A stretch of 64,000 nt of DNA from the NCBI GenBank assembly GCA_025677815.1, contig JAIXMP010000011.1, positions 372,001-436,000 on the forward strand. The letters run 5' to 3'. Numbering within the stretch: position 1 is the first letter of the stretch; each line of letters begins with the position of its first letter. The notes beneath the pieces are model-generated. The model ran no database searches. It saw only the letters and a list, made by a program, of their open reading frames with translations, and was not told the DNA's origin. Of this stretch, positions 14,599-26,313 are shown in pieces. The stretch comes from Phascolomyces articulosus (Eukaryota; Mucoromycota; Mucoromycetes; Mucorales; Lichtheimiaceae). Position numbers and translations under genes: made by a program.

Positions 14599-15111
14599 AT
14601 GGACGACACAGATGACTGGTCCTTTAATTATATCTTGCCTGATATTCTTGCCCTACTTCGTTCTAAATGTATGTTAATTTTATTAGTGTAGCACCGATTA
14701 ATGGATAATAAACGGTTTTATCCTGTTATTGTCTGATAATGCCTGAAGTTCCTTATAGTACTTTCCTTATGCTGCCTTATTATATGGACAGACCATCTAT
14801 TACCAGCATCATGCTCTTTTATTATTTAAAACACGCGTGTATGATATTAATTTTCTACCCTTTGACCGCTCACTATCTGGTAAACAACAGGTATATTATT
14901 GTTCTCAATACACTCCTTTACTATCTACTAATGTTGCTTGTACCCTGTTTTTAATTCTGAATGGTATGTTCTTGTATTATTTATTAAATGTTTCTTCTTC
15001 TACTATATTGTATCAATTATTCATGAGGTTATGCTACTGTTTAATAGTGTTTGTCTTTAGGTACTGTGGTATGGATAAGAAACGGAAAGATATATCACTG
15101 TAGAAAATAAT
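14599..15111 (+). other. possible small spliced gene or gene relic, unidentified
   Basis: An ATG at 14599 opens a 24-codon coding-like exon (MDDTDDWSFNYILPDI...) that ends at a good donor (T/GTATGTT) near 14671. Downstream, two competing frames from about 14750 are open for about 70 codons. One of them can be spliced over 14964-15059 (GTATGT...TTTAG) to a final piece ending inside the terminal repeat of the element at 15095. No exon combination I tried is open throughout with consistent phase. It could be a gene whose 3' end was captured by the insertion, or a relic. Confidence 0.2.
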
Positions 15112-15255
15112 TCTCGAACTCCTAACCAAAAAACACGAATCTTTGTTTTTTTCTCATATTATGTACCCTTGCGAAATTGGACCTGAGCTTAGCTGGGAGT
15201 TTACCTAAATTCGTGTTTTTAAGAACATACCTGAGAATTCTTTTTTCTACAGTGA
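15095..15255. mobile_element. MITE-like element: ~45 bp terminal inverted repeats, TA target duplication
   Basis: The left end TCACTGTAGAAAA.A.AATTCTC and about 20 further bases to AAAAACACGAAT (about 15140) are mirrored by the right end (15209-15255) in reverse complement. The whole unit is 161 bp and is flanked on each side by TA, the usual target duplication of Tc1/mariner-type transposition. There is no coding capacity. The size, TIRs and TA flanks fit a non-autonomous element of the Tc1/mariner superfamily; the family assignment is inference. Confidence 0.65.
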
Positions 15256-15641
15256 TATTGATACAGAGTATTCAGAATAGTGTACTAAAAGATAAAGAGA
15301 AAGCGAATGAAAAGGAAAAGAATTAATGGAGCGCTGCTCTTGTATAACTTTTACAGAGCCCAGCATCGTGCTCGTGGGTTAAGATTTGGTTTTTTCCTAA
15401 AATAAAGCGAAAGTTTACAGCCATTAGGAATTGCAAAATGTATATTTGTTTATTTCATATCGAAGGGTGTTTTGCATATTTTTTAGTTCCAATTTTTTTT
15501 GATAGTCCATTCCCATTCATTGATCTATATCCTTGATATAAACCCCGTCGTAGTTTCCATTTGGCAACTCAGGGTGTTGTAAGTCGAGTAGAAGTTAGAT
15601 CAATTAAATAAAAATAATAAAAACGAGAAATCTTTTGAAAT
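15256..15641. other. spacer between the MITE-like element and the decayed coding remnant
   Basis: Less AT-extreme than the island before it; no frame or RNA signal recognised. Confidence 0.35.
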
Positions 15642-17266
15642 ATGATTTATTTTTGTCAAGTTCAAAATTCAAAAATAAAATTCCATTCTATTCTGTATAC
15701 ATCTTGGTCTATTTATATAATACAATTTCTTATACGTAGTATTCAACTGGTGGAGTATATCATCGATAATGTGTCTCAAAGGATTTTCATTAATTTTGGG
15801 TACATCATAATCCGATCATGGGTAAAACTTAATAGAAGATCAGGGATAGTATCTTTCTTAAATGCTCCCCGTTCTTATTATTTCTATGGAACCACACTCA
15901 GCATGTCCGACGTTATCTACAGAATACACGACCAATTGTATTGTTACACCTTCCCAAGTGATTTCTTCCTGTGCTCTTGCAAACTTCTATCTGAAGCCTG
16001 GGGTTTTACGGGAACATTTTATTGACGACCTTGATATACCATGTCCCCAACCATTTGTTGACCAAGCCCGACTTTATGATCCTACACTTGATCATCCTCC
16101 TTCTGGAACACTAATAATTGTTATACCTCATCACTTCGATATTGGTAGTAACAAGGATGGAAATCAACCAGTTCAGCTACGTTGTCTGTTAGATTTAACG
16201 TGAGTGGATGGTGACAATATACGTCGTAGATGCTGCCATGAATACTTTTGTCAACGATGGTATTAATGATTGTAATGCTTTCTATCAGAATATTATTCAA
16301 ACACTTAGTCTAAATTCACCCAACAACAATTAACGATTGCAGCAATCAATGGATTAAATCAACTAAAGGTGTATTTACAAAACATGTGGGGATACGCAAG
16401 ACGAGCTCAAAGGGTCGGTGAACACAGCATGGGCATTATCACACAGGCGCATAGCAAGAGAAGCAATAGATCAAAATGATATTGTCATAGGAGAACCTAA
16501 TGGTGTTGAGCACATGAACCAAATAAATGCTATGTGGAGAACAGCCGTCAGTAACTTCAAAGTGTGACAACAACATGTCTCTAAGCTGCAACGACGACAA
16601 ATTCACTTTTCTGGAAACCATGGAGGGTAGTGTAGTTAATATACATGTTAATGGTGTTATTCAGCTTTGCTGGATTAATCTTGAGAAACAGCAAGTGTTT
16701 ACTCAAACTCGAGTATCAAGCGCTATTATGGCTGTACCGGGGGGGGGTGGTAAGATCCATTTGTCAATTACATTTCTTACCTGATGGCATTGGCATTACT
16801 GACAATCAAGGGTTTCCATATTTCAACAACGCCAATGTAGTGGGTCAAGACATTTTCAAAAGAAATAGGTTCTTGATCTAAGCTGGTGGAAGACAAATTT
16901 TGAGAATATGGCACTTCGAAAGGGTACGTATCTGAATCTCCAAGAATGGGTCGAAGATGTATATCCAGAAAATGGTTCTGTATCCACCACTCCCCCGCCT
17001 TACCAAGGTCCACAAGGAACACTTTCGCTTGTAAATGCCTTTCGCAATTACCCTATCCTTTTTATCTTGAGTGGACAAAGGAATCTGACAGACAAAACAA
17101 TGGAGTGTTGGGTCAAATGCTAATCAAGGACCGTGATGTTATAAAAAATATCAGACATGTGCAGTATACTGTCACTGTCCAAGAAGCACCAATCCGTGGT
17201 GACTCTATCTTTACCACATATCAAAGTGTAAACTTTGGTAGACAGTTCACACATCTTCAACCTTAA
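15642..17266 (+). pseudogene. multiply frameshifted coding remnant, unknown family (possibly viral capsid-like)
   Basis: Successive plus-strand open segments in different frames follow each other, broken near 16025, 16203, 16330, 16440, 16566, 16790 and 17122. The final segment ends at a stop at 17264-17266. The segments have normal amino-acid composition and conserved-looking patches such as SGTLIIVIPHHFD (about 16107) and VQYTVTVQEAPIRGDS (about 17161). Codon phase changes cannot be repaired by GT-AG introns. A 9-base G run at 16739-16747 lies near one frame change. The strand-rich, Cys-poor character and the SGTLIIVIP block recall jelly-roll capsid proteins, so an endogenous viral or virus-like element is possible, but I do not recognise the family. 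The base composition is less AT-rich than the flanking island. Confidence 0.45.
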
Positions 17267-17388
17267 ATATTTCATTTTTCTCTTGTTATTTCCTGTGTTT
17301 TTGACTTGCTTGCTACTTCTCATGAAATCTCAGAAACAGAATTTTTCCTTGGGGGACTCTGCTTATTTTTTTTTTTAACTTTTGCAAC

Positions 17389-19001
17389 ATGTCCAAATAT
17401 TATGCAATGTTGCTGGTAGCATTCTGGTTTTTATATTTAGTAACAGCTCATGATGCTCATCAACAAGTTTCATTTGGGTTAAAAGATCAAGTGGAGACTG
17501 TAAGTTCCAGTTTGAAATGAGCTATTTTATATTCTGGTTGTTAAAATTGCTATTTGAGGTTAATGACTTTTTGCATCAAATATTAATAAATAAAAATAGT
17601 CTGAATCAGTACTTCGTGAACATGACCAAATCGATATCAACATGGCACATGAGAAAACGTTCAAAGGAGGTGATACTTTAGCTTATGTCACGCCCTGGAA
17701 TAACCGTGGTATGTTGTTGTTTTATTATTTAATTATACAGACAACTTTTTTGTTTGTTCCTGACTTTTTTTTACCATATATATAGGTTATGATATCGTCA
17801 AAGAATTCAAAGGCAAATTCGACTTGTGAGTATAATAGATATTAATTCACAGCAGTCATGAATGGTTTTATGCAAATTTAACGCGTAAACATATATTCAT
17901 GCTTTAGTGTGTCACCTGTCTGGTATTATATTGAGCCATCTGGATATAAAGTGATTGGTGAACATGATGTGGATGAAAATGTAAGCTGCAACCTATTTCT
18001 TTTATTATTACGGGGAAGCTATTAATAGATATAAATGTAAACCATTTTTAGTGGGTAAAAGAAGTAGGAGGTGAACATGGAGGTAAAGTGGTACCTCGTT
18101 TCCAATTTCGTAACTGGGAAATCCAACACTATCAATTTTTTGTCACAAATGCTATGGAGGAAGTTCCAAAAGTAGTTGAAAAAATTATGGAACAAGTCAG
18201 GTATCCGTCTTCCTATCATTCTATTTGATCGTATTGAAGTGTTATTTTATTGACTTGATGAATTCTCCATTTGTTGGTTGTTAAAAATACGACTATATAT
18301 CAGCAAGTATGATTTTGACGGTATTGTACTTGAATGTGGCTATCCTTCCTTTTTCCCAGTTTTCATTCAGCAATTATCAATGGTACTTCATGAAGATGAC
18401 AAACAATTTATTTTGGTCTTACCCCCCATTCGATCCGAGGAACAGAAAAAATACCTGAGCGCAGAAATCTTTGCTGGATTAGCAAAGCTTATTGATCGAT
18501 TTAGTATCATGACATATGACTATTCTAGCCATCTTCCGTAAGTATATATATATATATATATATATATTCTATCTCTTTCTCTCTCGTAACTGTTTATCCT
18601 CATTTATTTGGTGAAATCATGTGTTATTATATATATTTTAAAAAAGAAAAAGAGAGAAATTGATTATTGTTTAATTATTGTCATGGGAATGATAATAGAT
18701 CAGGAGGACCTTCCTCTCCAATCGATTGGGTTATTGACAATATTGAAGCATTGACGAATGATGAGAATAGACATCAATTATTGATTGGATTAAACATGTA
18801 TGCCATGTCCTATCATGAAATGACCATGCCTCAACCTATGCTTCTTAAAGACGTCGTTGGAAAATTTGAAGATTGGATTGAAGACGAACCCTTTGGTTGG
18901 GATAAAGAAGCTGAAGAACACTCTGTTCGAGATATGGATGGATCTACCATTTGGTTACCTACAGTTAAAGTAAGAGAATAGCGAACACATTTCGGAAAGG
19001 A

Positions 19002-19039
<38 letters not shown>

Positions 19040-19310
19040 GTTTATATATTAACATTCAATTCATATTCGGATATCACTTTATATGTATCTATAGTCTCTC
19101 CGTAATCGAATTCATCTTGCAGAAGATTATGGTGTTGGGTTATCATTATGGGAAGTGGGTCAAGGCTTAGATTATTTTGTAAGTTATTAATCCCAGTGTT
19201 CCGTAAAAAATGAATATCGGGATAAGAATAGATTCTATACTATATGGAATGTATAAGAGATAACTAATTGAAATTTTTTTTGTTTCATTTTGTAGTACAA
19301 TCTTTTTTAA
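17389..19310 (+). CDS. CHID1-like secreted glycoside hydrolase family 18 protein
   Basis: Nine exons (17389-17499, 17600-17708, 17786-17825, 17908-17980, 18052-18200, 18304-18537, 18699-18969, 19095-19178, 19296-19310) give 361 residues. A signal peptide is clear (MSKYYAMLLVAFWFLYLVTA). The order of blocks matches animal CHID1 (SI-CLP): VSPVWYYIEP, GEHDVDENW, KYDFDGIVLECGYP, FSIMTYDYSS, LLIGLNMY and a C-terminus GLSLWEVGQGLDYFYNLF. The GH18 catalytic signature DxxDxDxE is not intact; only the DFDG...E part remains, as in CHID1, which binds sugars and has no proven chitinase activity. It probably acts as a lectin-like protein in the secretory pathway or outside the cell. The last exon codes only four residues. 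Introns 6 and 7 contain TA and GA microsatellites. Confidence 0.93.
18543..18568. repeat. (TA)n microsatellite in CHID1-like intron
   Basis: About 13 TA units directly after the donor of the sixth intron. Confidence 0.85.
19004..19038. repeat. (AG)n microsatellite in CHID1-like intron
   Basis: An uninterrupted ~35 bp AG run inside the seventh intron. Confidence 0.9.
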
Positions 19311-19694
19311 TGATCATTATGTAAAAAAGAAAAAGGTGGGGGAGGTGGAGTGGGGTATGATATTTTATCTCTCATGTTTTTTGTTGTTCAAATTTTTTAA
19401 TAATAATATGAAAATATTAACAATAAAATAGAAGTTTTTTTGAGCAGATGGGAGAATTGGGGGAGGGAATTTGTGAGTGAGAGAGGCAAAGAAGGAAAAA
19501 AAAGGAGAATATGCTAAAGTGGTTGTGTCAAGTGGTTATTGTTGTTGTTGTGTGGTGGAATATTTTTATTTTTGGTTGTGCTTGCATCGTGTGTTGTTGT
19601 GATAGATCACAGAAAAAAAAGTTGGGGTAGAAGGGAAAAAACGTGAAAATGGAGGAGAGAGTTAGATAGAAAGAGAAAGAGAGAGAGAAAAATG
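19311..19694. other. shared 3' region of convergent genes
   Basis: Lies between the stop codons of the CHID1-like gene (plus) and the MAPKKK gene (minus). Purine-rich on the plus strand with GTTGTTGTTG-type tracts. No gene is seen. Confidence 0.45.
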
Positions 19695-22600
19695 CTATAA
19701 TGCTGGAGAAACTGGCCTACTAATACCGTTGTCATCAATACTACGTACTAAACTTCCAGAAGTACTAGTGCTTATTGCACTATTCCGTCGACTCCACGAT
19801 GATACAGACGATGAAGTAGGAGGGATAGGAGCAAAGTCTCGAACATATAAAGAGGATGAAGGGGTACCATGGCCACTACTATTATTTATGGATGGTGTAG
19901 GGAATCGAGGATGATGATAATGATGTGGTTGTTGTTGTTGATAATGTTGATCTCCCGCCATATTATTATTAATATTATTATGATTGTCTTCGACCGAACG
20001 GAAATAAAGTTGGGCTTCTTCCCGTGAAATGCCATTTGTTGTACCCGTGATAGCTATACTGTTGGGTATACTTCGGACCAGTGGCCGATCACTACCGAGA
20101 TGGATGGATTCGTTACTACCATTATTCATAGCTACCGCATTTTTCCATTCCAATGGTATTGAAGAAGAAGGCGGACCCATGCCTTCTCCAGTAGGCGATG
20201 TTATTTCAAAATAATTTTCTTCCAAAAAGGTGGTAATCCATCGATGTTTTAATAACTCTTGTGCTGACGGTCGTTTGATTGGGTTGCGCGTAAAGCATTT
20301 CTTGAGGAAATCAATACCATCGTGCGACAACTGAGATGCATCAGGTAAAGGTGGATGGCCCGTCACGACGTGGTACATGACTGACCATTCGTTTTCCAAT
20401 GTACTCCAAGGCCGTCTTCCTGTTGCCATTTGAACAATACAACATCCAAGTGACCAAATATCCATAGAACCTTTACGTCCTGGTTGGCTACCTGTAATGA
20501 CTTCAGGTGCCATGTACATGGGTGTACCTGCTAAACTGTTTACATTCATACTCATGGTCGTCTTGTTCATTGTCTTTTGTCCTTTAGCTAAGATCTTAGC
20601 TGCACCGAAATCGGATAATTTGAGGTTACCTTCATAATCCAATAAGATATCTATAAAATAGTAATTTTTTAGTATATGCATATATTCCTAATTATCCATA
20701 ATTTCACGTGTGTTCTGTGTATGTGTGTCTATTTACTATATTGGTAGTGAATCTATTTTCCTAATTTTTTTTTACTAAACTTACTGTCTGGTTTAATATC
20801 ACGATGGACTACATTATTCTCATGCAGATAAGCAAGACCCTTTAATAATTGGTATGCATAATTGACAATATAGAATTCATCTTCAATTCGACCACCATGT
20901 TCCAATAAAGCACCCAAACTACCATTCTCGCAATATTCCATAAAGATAAACACCTTATCACGATGGACTTCCATGCCGAAATATTGAACAATGTTTTGAT
21001 GATTGAGCATTTCCATGACCTTCATTTCTTCCTTGATAGCCTTGTGTAACGCAGATAATGAACTTGAATCCGGGAATCTGATCTCCTTGACGGCCATCAC
21101 ACTTGATGTATCAAGATTAATGGCTAAATACACATAGCCAAAGGTACCAGATCCAATGAAGCGACCCTGTTGCCATCGGAACGAAATATTGGAAGACGAA
21201 GGAGCCAAGTAGACCAAAGAACTCTTTTCGTTCAGCACTTTACCCACCACCTTATTTTCTTGTTCTTGTTTATTACGCATATCTTCTAATTCTCTAATCT
21301 TGCGCATCCATTCATCACGAATAAACGTAATACCCGGTGGGCCACCTGCAGAGGATCCTGTTTCATTTCCATACGTTGCTGCCGTGATAGCATCTTTGCC
21401 TTCCAATCGTTTACTCGTCATGTATGAATTACGTTTGGCTGTGACACCTCGTTTTCGTTGTCGTTCTTCACGCAATAATTCCAATTCGTGTGACCTGGAT
21501 CGTGTACCAAGGACATCAAAATGAGATATCAAAAGAGCAATACATCTTGCCACTTTGCCTTGCAAGGTACCAAATTCATCCTCGGTCAAAGCCAAAATAT
21601 TCGCTCCACGTGTCATAAGATGACCATATTCTAGTGCTGCGACAGCCCATCGAAATGTTTTTCGTTCAGTGGGAATACATTCGTCCGTAATAAAACAAAT
21701 CCAATCAATGGCCAATCGTACTAATTTCAAATCAAGTTGTTGTCGTGCTGAAATTTCCAAGAATCGTGCTGCTCGTTGACCAAAATCACTGGCAAAACTA
21801 AAACATTCTTCCACCAATTCTTGCAATGGATTCTGTTGTGTTTTTTCTCGAATTACGGCCACACTATCGACAGTAAAATTGGCAAGTTTAAATACGGTCA
21901 TTTTGATTTTGGCCAATTCTTTGTTGACTTTGGGAATATTGGCTCGATGTTCTTGTACAGGACTGATGCCAGCGTAGTATAATGAAGCTGTTGAGGAAGC
22001 GGTCGAAGAAGAAGGTGTATGCGATGTGGAGGACGATGGAGTGGATATTTGAGAAGGTTGATATTGTTGCATGGAAGCAAGGAATTTTGATTTGACTGAA
22101 TTTAATCGTCGTGTATCGCCAATGACTAATCGTGCTCGTCTGGCTTTGATGCCTAAATGGGCAAATGGGACAGGTTTATGAACCACATCACCTTTCCATA
22201 CAATGTTTTGCCAGGGTGAGAACACGAGGACATAATCTTCATATTGCTCGGCTATGGAAACTCCTCCTGGGGTCCCTGGCGTGTGGACCATCAGCTGTTC
22301 GCGTTGAAAAGATGACCGCAATAATGGCGCAATGGCTTCTTCTCGACCATAAAGTGAAGGTGAGGCAATAATATAGATACGTTCTTCTTCAAAAGATTCT
22401 GTATACACCAAAAAATGACCTGTTTCCCATAATCGTTGAACAAATCGATTGGTATCATCTGAATCAATAGCATATTCTGCCGCATTTTCGAATTGACCAA
22501 GGAAAAATCTATGATTATCATAGTAATCAAATTAAAAATCAGCTGGAATAACACAAAAAAAAGAGAGGGAGAGAATTGCATGTGTCATGGGGTCTTGTTA

Positions 22601-24474
22601 CTATTCTCACCTGGAAAATTGTAATAATTTACGTGCACGCATTCGCATGGTATGTAATAGTTCAGTATATTTAAATTCGACATCTTCATCACCATCTGCA
22701 TTAGCTGTGTCAAGACTCGTCATAAAATCGACCATGAGATCATTTAATAAACGATTGATAAAAGAACTATAAAGGTTATTTTAATGAAAAAAAGCTGTTA
22801 AAGAGCAATCATCCAAATCATCAAGTGGCTACCCCCATTTACTCTCAATTCATTTTGGTGTGTGAAAGGTTATATATCTGTTGTGTTTCCTCGGTTCTAT
22901 TTCCCTTTGTTCAATCACCTTTTACCCCCAAAAAAGAAGAAAAGAACACAGACCAACTCGGCTTACCAAAATTGTTCAGCACACTCCCAATCAATCGTCT
23001 CTACCGCCTGACATACAGTACTCTTCAGGAACTCCCATTCTTTTTCAAGGACATCACATTCTTTGAGTGTATTAGTTTTTTCATTTGCAAGTTTCCATGC
23101 AATGAGTTTAAAATACGATCGTACCGACTCGAGTAACACAGCGTCATAGTTTTCATCAATGAACGTGTCACCTTGTAAATCCCATCCAGGCGCTGGCTTC
23201 GCAAGGTCTTCATATTGCAGCTTGACACGACATGCCAATGTGATCAATCCCCGGTAATCATCCATCATTGTATCCACCATAGGTTTTGGTGCCTCATCAA
23301 TACGATCTTTATATTCTAAACGAATCTTGAGTGCCTCTTCCACGAGAGAAGTGGGAAAAGTGGCCAATAAACGTAAATCATGAATAAAGGAAGGTAAATT
23401 CATTTGTTTAAATATAGTATTATTGGCCACCATGGTTCCTTTGGCTTTGAGTAACAATGAATGAAGCGCTGATAAAGTTCGTTTTTCAAATGTATCTTGT
23501 AATGCTGATTCTTTTAAAATACGTTCTACAAATGAAATTTGCTGCTGTTGCTGCTGTTGTTTACTATGATTGTTATTTTCGTCAGTATCTTGTTCAGCTG
23601 TTGTCGTCTTTTCATCCTCTTCTTTATCCTTATTGTTGTTGCCATGTAAACGTAATTCTGGGGACCCCGTCCAATCAGCCAAAATCTTGTGCTGCATAAC
23701 CAAACTTCGTGTAATTGTACACCAAGCATTTAGAGCATCCAATCGTTGTTCGAATTCCGCCGAAGCGTACTTTGGATTAGCACGGATCATGTCTGCGCGT
23801 GTTGCATACAAGGATTCGACGCGATCGACGGTTTTTAGTGCTTCTGCTACTTGTTCCAATGCTTTTAGATTTGAATTGGATTCCACTTTAAAATTCAAAA
23901 TCATTTGTAACACTTCATCAATTTCTCGACGTCCTTCTTCTAAACATTTTCGTTCTTCATCGAGTATTCGTCCACGCAAGAGAGCACGTATTGAGACCCA
24001 GATTTCCGAAATGGGCTTTTGATGTTTGATTTGGTCAGTGGAAAGTAATCGTTTCTTTTCAGATTTAATCACTTCACCCATCAATACGGAATGAAGCATT
24101 TGTTGCCATTCCATGCGTTCATGCATCATTTCGGGTGCTATAGATGGATGTTGATAGAGGACTGGATCTTCTTCTTCTTCGTCTTGGTCTTCTTGATCAT
24201 TCTCGTCATAATCATTATCATCGTCATAGTCGTCATCGCCGTCGTCTGCATTTTCTTCTTCTTCACTGGTGGTAGTACTACTAAATTCACTACTACTACT
24301 ACTTTTATTCGCGCGCACAGGTGGTTTTGACAACGGATACATTGCAGAATAAGGTGACCATGATGGTTGGTTAGGTTGTTGATCATCGTCGTGCTGTTGT
24401 TCAAAATCAGTCGGACCGGGTCCATTCGAGTCGACATCTGTCGTTGTTGTCCACCGAACTTTTCTCGTTGTCAT
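19695..24474 (-). CDS. MAP kinase kinase kinase, Ssk2/Ssk22/Wis4 (MEKK4) type
   Basis: Four exons (24474-22967, 22766-22611, 22508-20785, 20650-19695) join to 1447 residues. The C-terminal third is a STE-group kinase: glycine loop GSGTFGYVY near residue 1007, VAIK lysine within MAVKEI, catalytic HRDIKPDN split by an intron, DFG in LSDFGAAK, and activation/APE segment GTPMYMAPEV. The kinase domain spans about residues 1000-1275. The long N-terminal region, with acidic and Gln-rich low-complexity stretches, has the helical regulatory architecture of yeast Ssk2/Ssk22, fission yeast Wis4 and human MEKK4, which relay osmotic and oxidative stress to a MAPKK and the Hog1/p38 MAPK. The ~170-residue tail after the kinase is Ser/Asn/His-rich and looks disordered. 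Confidence 0.93.
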
Positions 24475-26313
24475 TTTGTAGACTATTTAAAAAAAGTTGA
24501 CCAGTCCGGGAAAAAGTTGACCGGTGGAGAGAGAAAAACAAGGTTGGTATTTTTTATGATAATTGAAATATTAAAAAAAAAGGGACGGGAAAAGCAAGGA
24601 GGAAAAGAAGGTAAAAGGGAGTTGTTGTTTATTGTGTCTGTGCTTGTTGTTATATATATGTATATATAAGTGGCGCCTTTTTTAAGTGTTGGTGCGTGCG
24701 TAGGTGCGTATTAATGATTATATATATGTGTGAGAAAAGAGAAGTAATAAGAAACAGTTGGAATATGTATTATAATATATAATAAAAGAAGGTGCGGGAC
24801 CTTAAAATGATATTTAACTTGTTTAAACTTCAATAAAAAGTTGTATAAATGAAGAAAAACAACAACAGGAAGAACACACAACTAATAACAAGAAAAAGAA
24901 GTTGGGAAAGGGAAAAGAAGAGGAAAAAATATTTTTAAGTGATTGTTGTGTTTCTGAGCCCACACCTTTGCGGTTACTTGTTGAGCATGAATTCTCCATT
25001 TTTCGCACATGACAACAAGCTAAAGCAGGTTATCATCTTCTTGTGTGTGCATAATTTGTCATTTATAGTCTGGACTTGTTTTAACTTACTATGGTTGTCA
25101 TGGTATCTGCTGTTGCTATGGTAATAGCATGGTAATATGATGATGGTAATAATAATAATAATAATAATAATGTTGATTACCATAGTTACGACGATGGCTA
25201 TCTTTGCCCGTGAGTATATATATTTATCTTTTGGATAAAGGATGGATTATTTTCATTGGTAAAGTGAGTTGTACAACATCAAATTTGATTTCAGTACTAT
25301 CATCACGCACAGACAAAATTTATTGAGGAAGAAGACCTGGGTTCCCTCCTAGCAACTAAAAACCGAATAGTTGTAGGTATTAGGACTAATAATAACTATA
25401 CTAATAACACATTTTCAGGATTTCTAATCGATTAAATTCCCTTTTATTGGGTTATAATAAAAAATGATCGCCTCTTTTCTGCAAAATGTTAAATCTATTT
25501 ATAAAATGATCATTTTCACATATATAAAAAAAGTTTCTTATTAATAATAGTTGATGAACTTGCTTCTTTTTATAACTATAAACACTAAAAAAATTGATAA
25601 TTCTTTCCATCCCAATTTTATGAACAGTTTCATTAGTTCTTACCGAATGTTACAGAATTAATCGAGCACTGTACATTTTTTGTGTGTGTGAAAAAAAGGC
25701 AATCAATTCACCCGGATATTTCACTTTTTGTTAGCTGTTTTCAAATCCCATGGTTTTTCTATAGAATAAATAATAATAATGGCAGATGTGAAAAAGAAGA
25801 GGTTTACCTATCAATCATTAATATGGTTATAGATTTATCCATTCTTTTCATTCATTCATTTATATCATACACATAAATCAATAAGCATGTTCCTGATTTC
25901 TTCGCAGTAGAATGTGATGCTTTACAAGTCTTTCTGCTTTTTCATCGGAAGAGCTTCCGATAAGATGGCGTGTTGGTGACATTAAGGGGGATTCTATCTT
26001 AATGATAGGAATGTATTGACTTAGGATGATTATCCAGTCCTTTCTGATAATTTATGTCTGTCACTAACACTCGTAGTAATTTATGTTATTAAAAAAAGTT
26101 ATCAAAAACCATAGCTTCGGATGCCTAGAATAGTGGCTGAACCTTAAAAAAATATGCTTGACATGTTAATGCACACTATTTGAACCAACGGACGAATTCT
26201 TTCTAGACCGAACCAACAACACCCTGGTCTTTTCCCTCTTTTCCTTCTCTTTTATAAATAATACATTATACCCAACTCTATTTGATATATCGCTCTTTTT
26301 TTTTTCCTTTCTA
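24475..26313. other. divergent promoter region, MAPKKK and F-box/LRR genes
   Basis: Non-coding spacer between outward-transcribed genes. It contains a (AAT)n run at about 25147-25171. A perfect 8-bp inverted repeat, ATCGGAAG-AG-CTTCCGAT, lies at 25944-25961. Small frames are repeat-derived; no gene is seen. Confidence 0.5.
26253..26260 (+). promoter_or_regulatory. candidate TATA box of the F-box/LRR gene
   Basis: TATAAATA 54 bp before ATG 26314, with pyrimidine-rich sequence between. Position and consensus suggest a core promoter element; in an AT-rich genome this can also be chance. Confidence 0.35.

Noticed and set aside
24091..24330. Plus-strand frame opposite the MAPKKK N-terminus
   Set aside because: Shadow of an acidic low-complexity stretch in the minus-strand gene.
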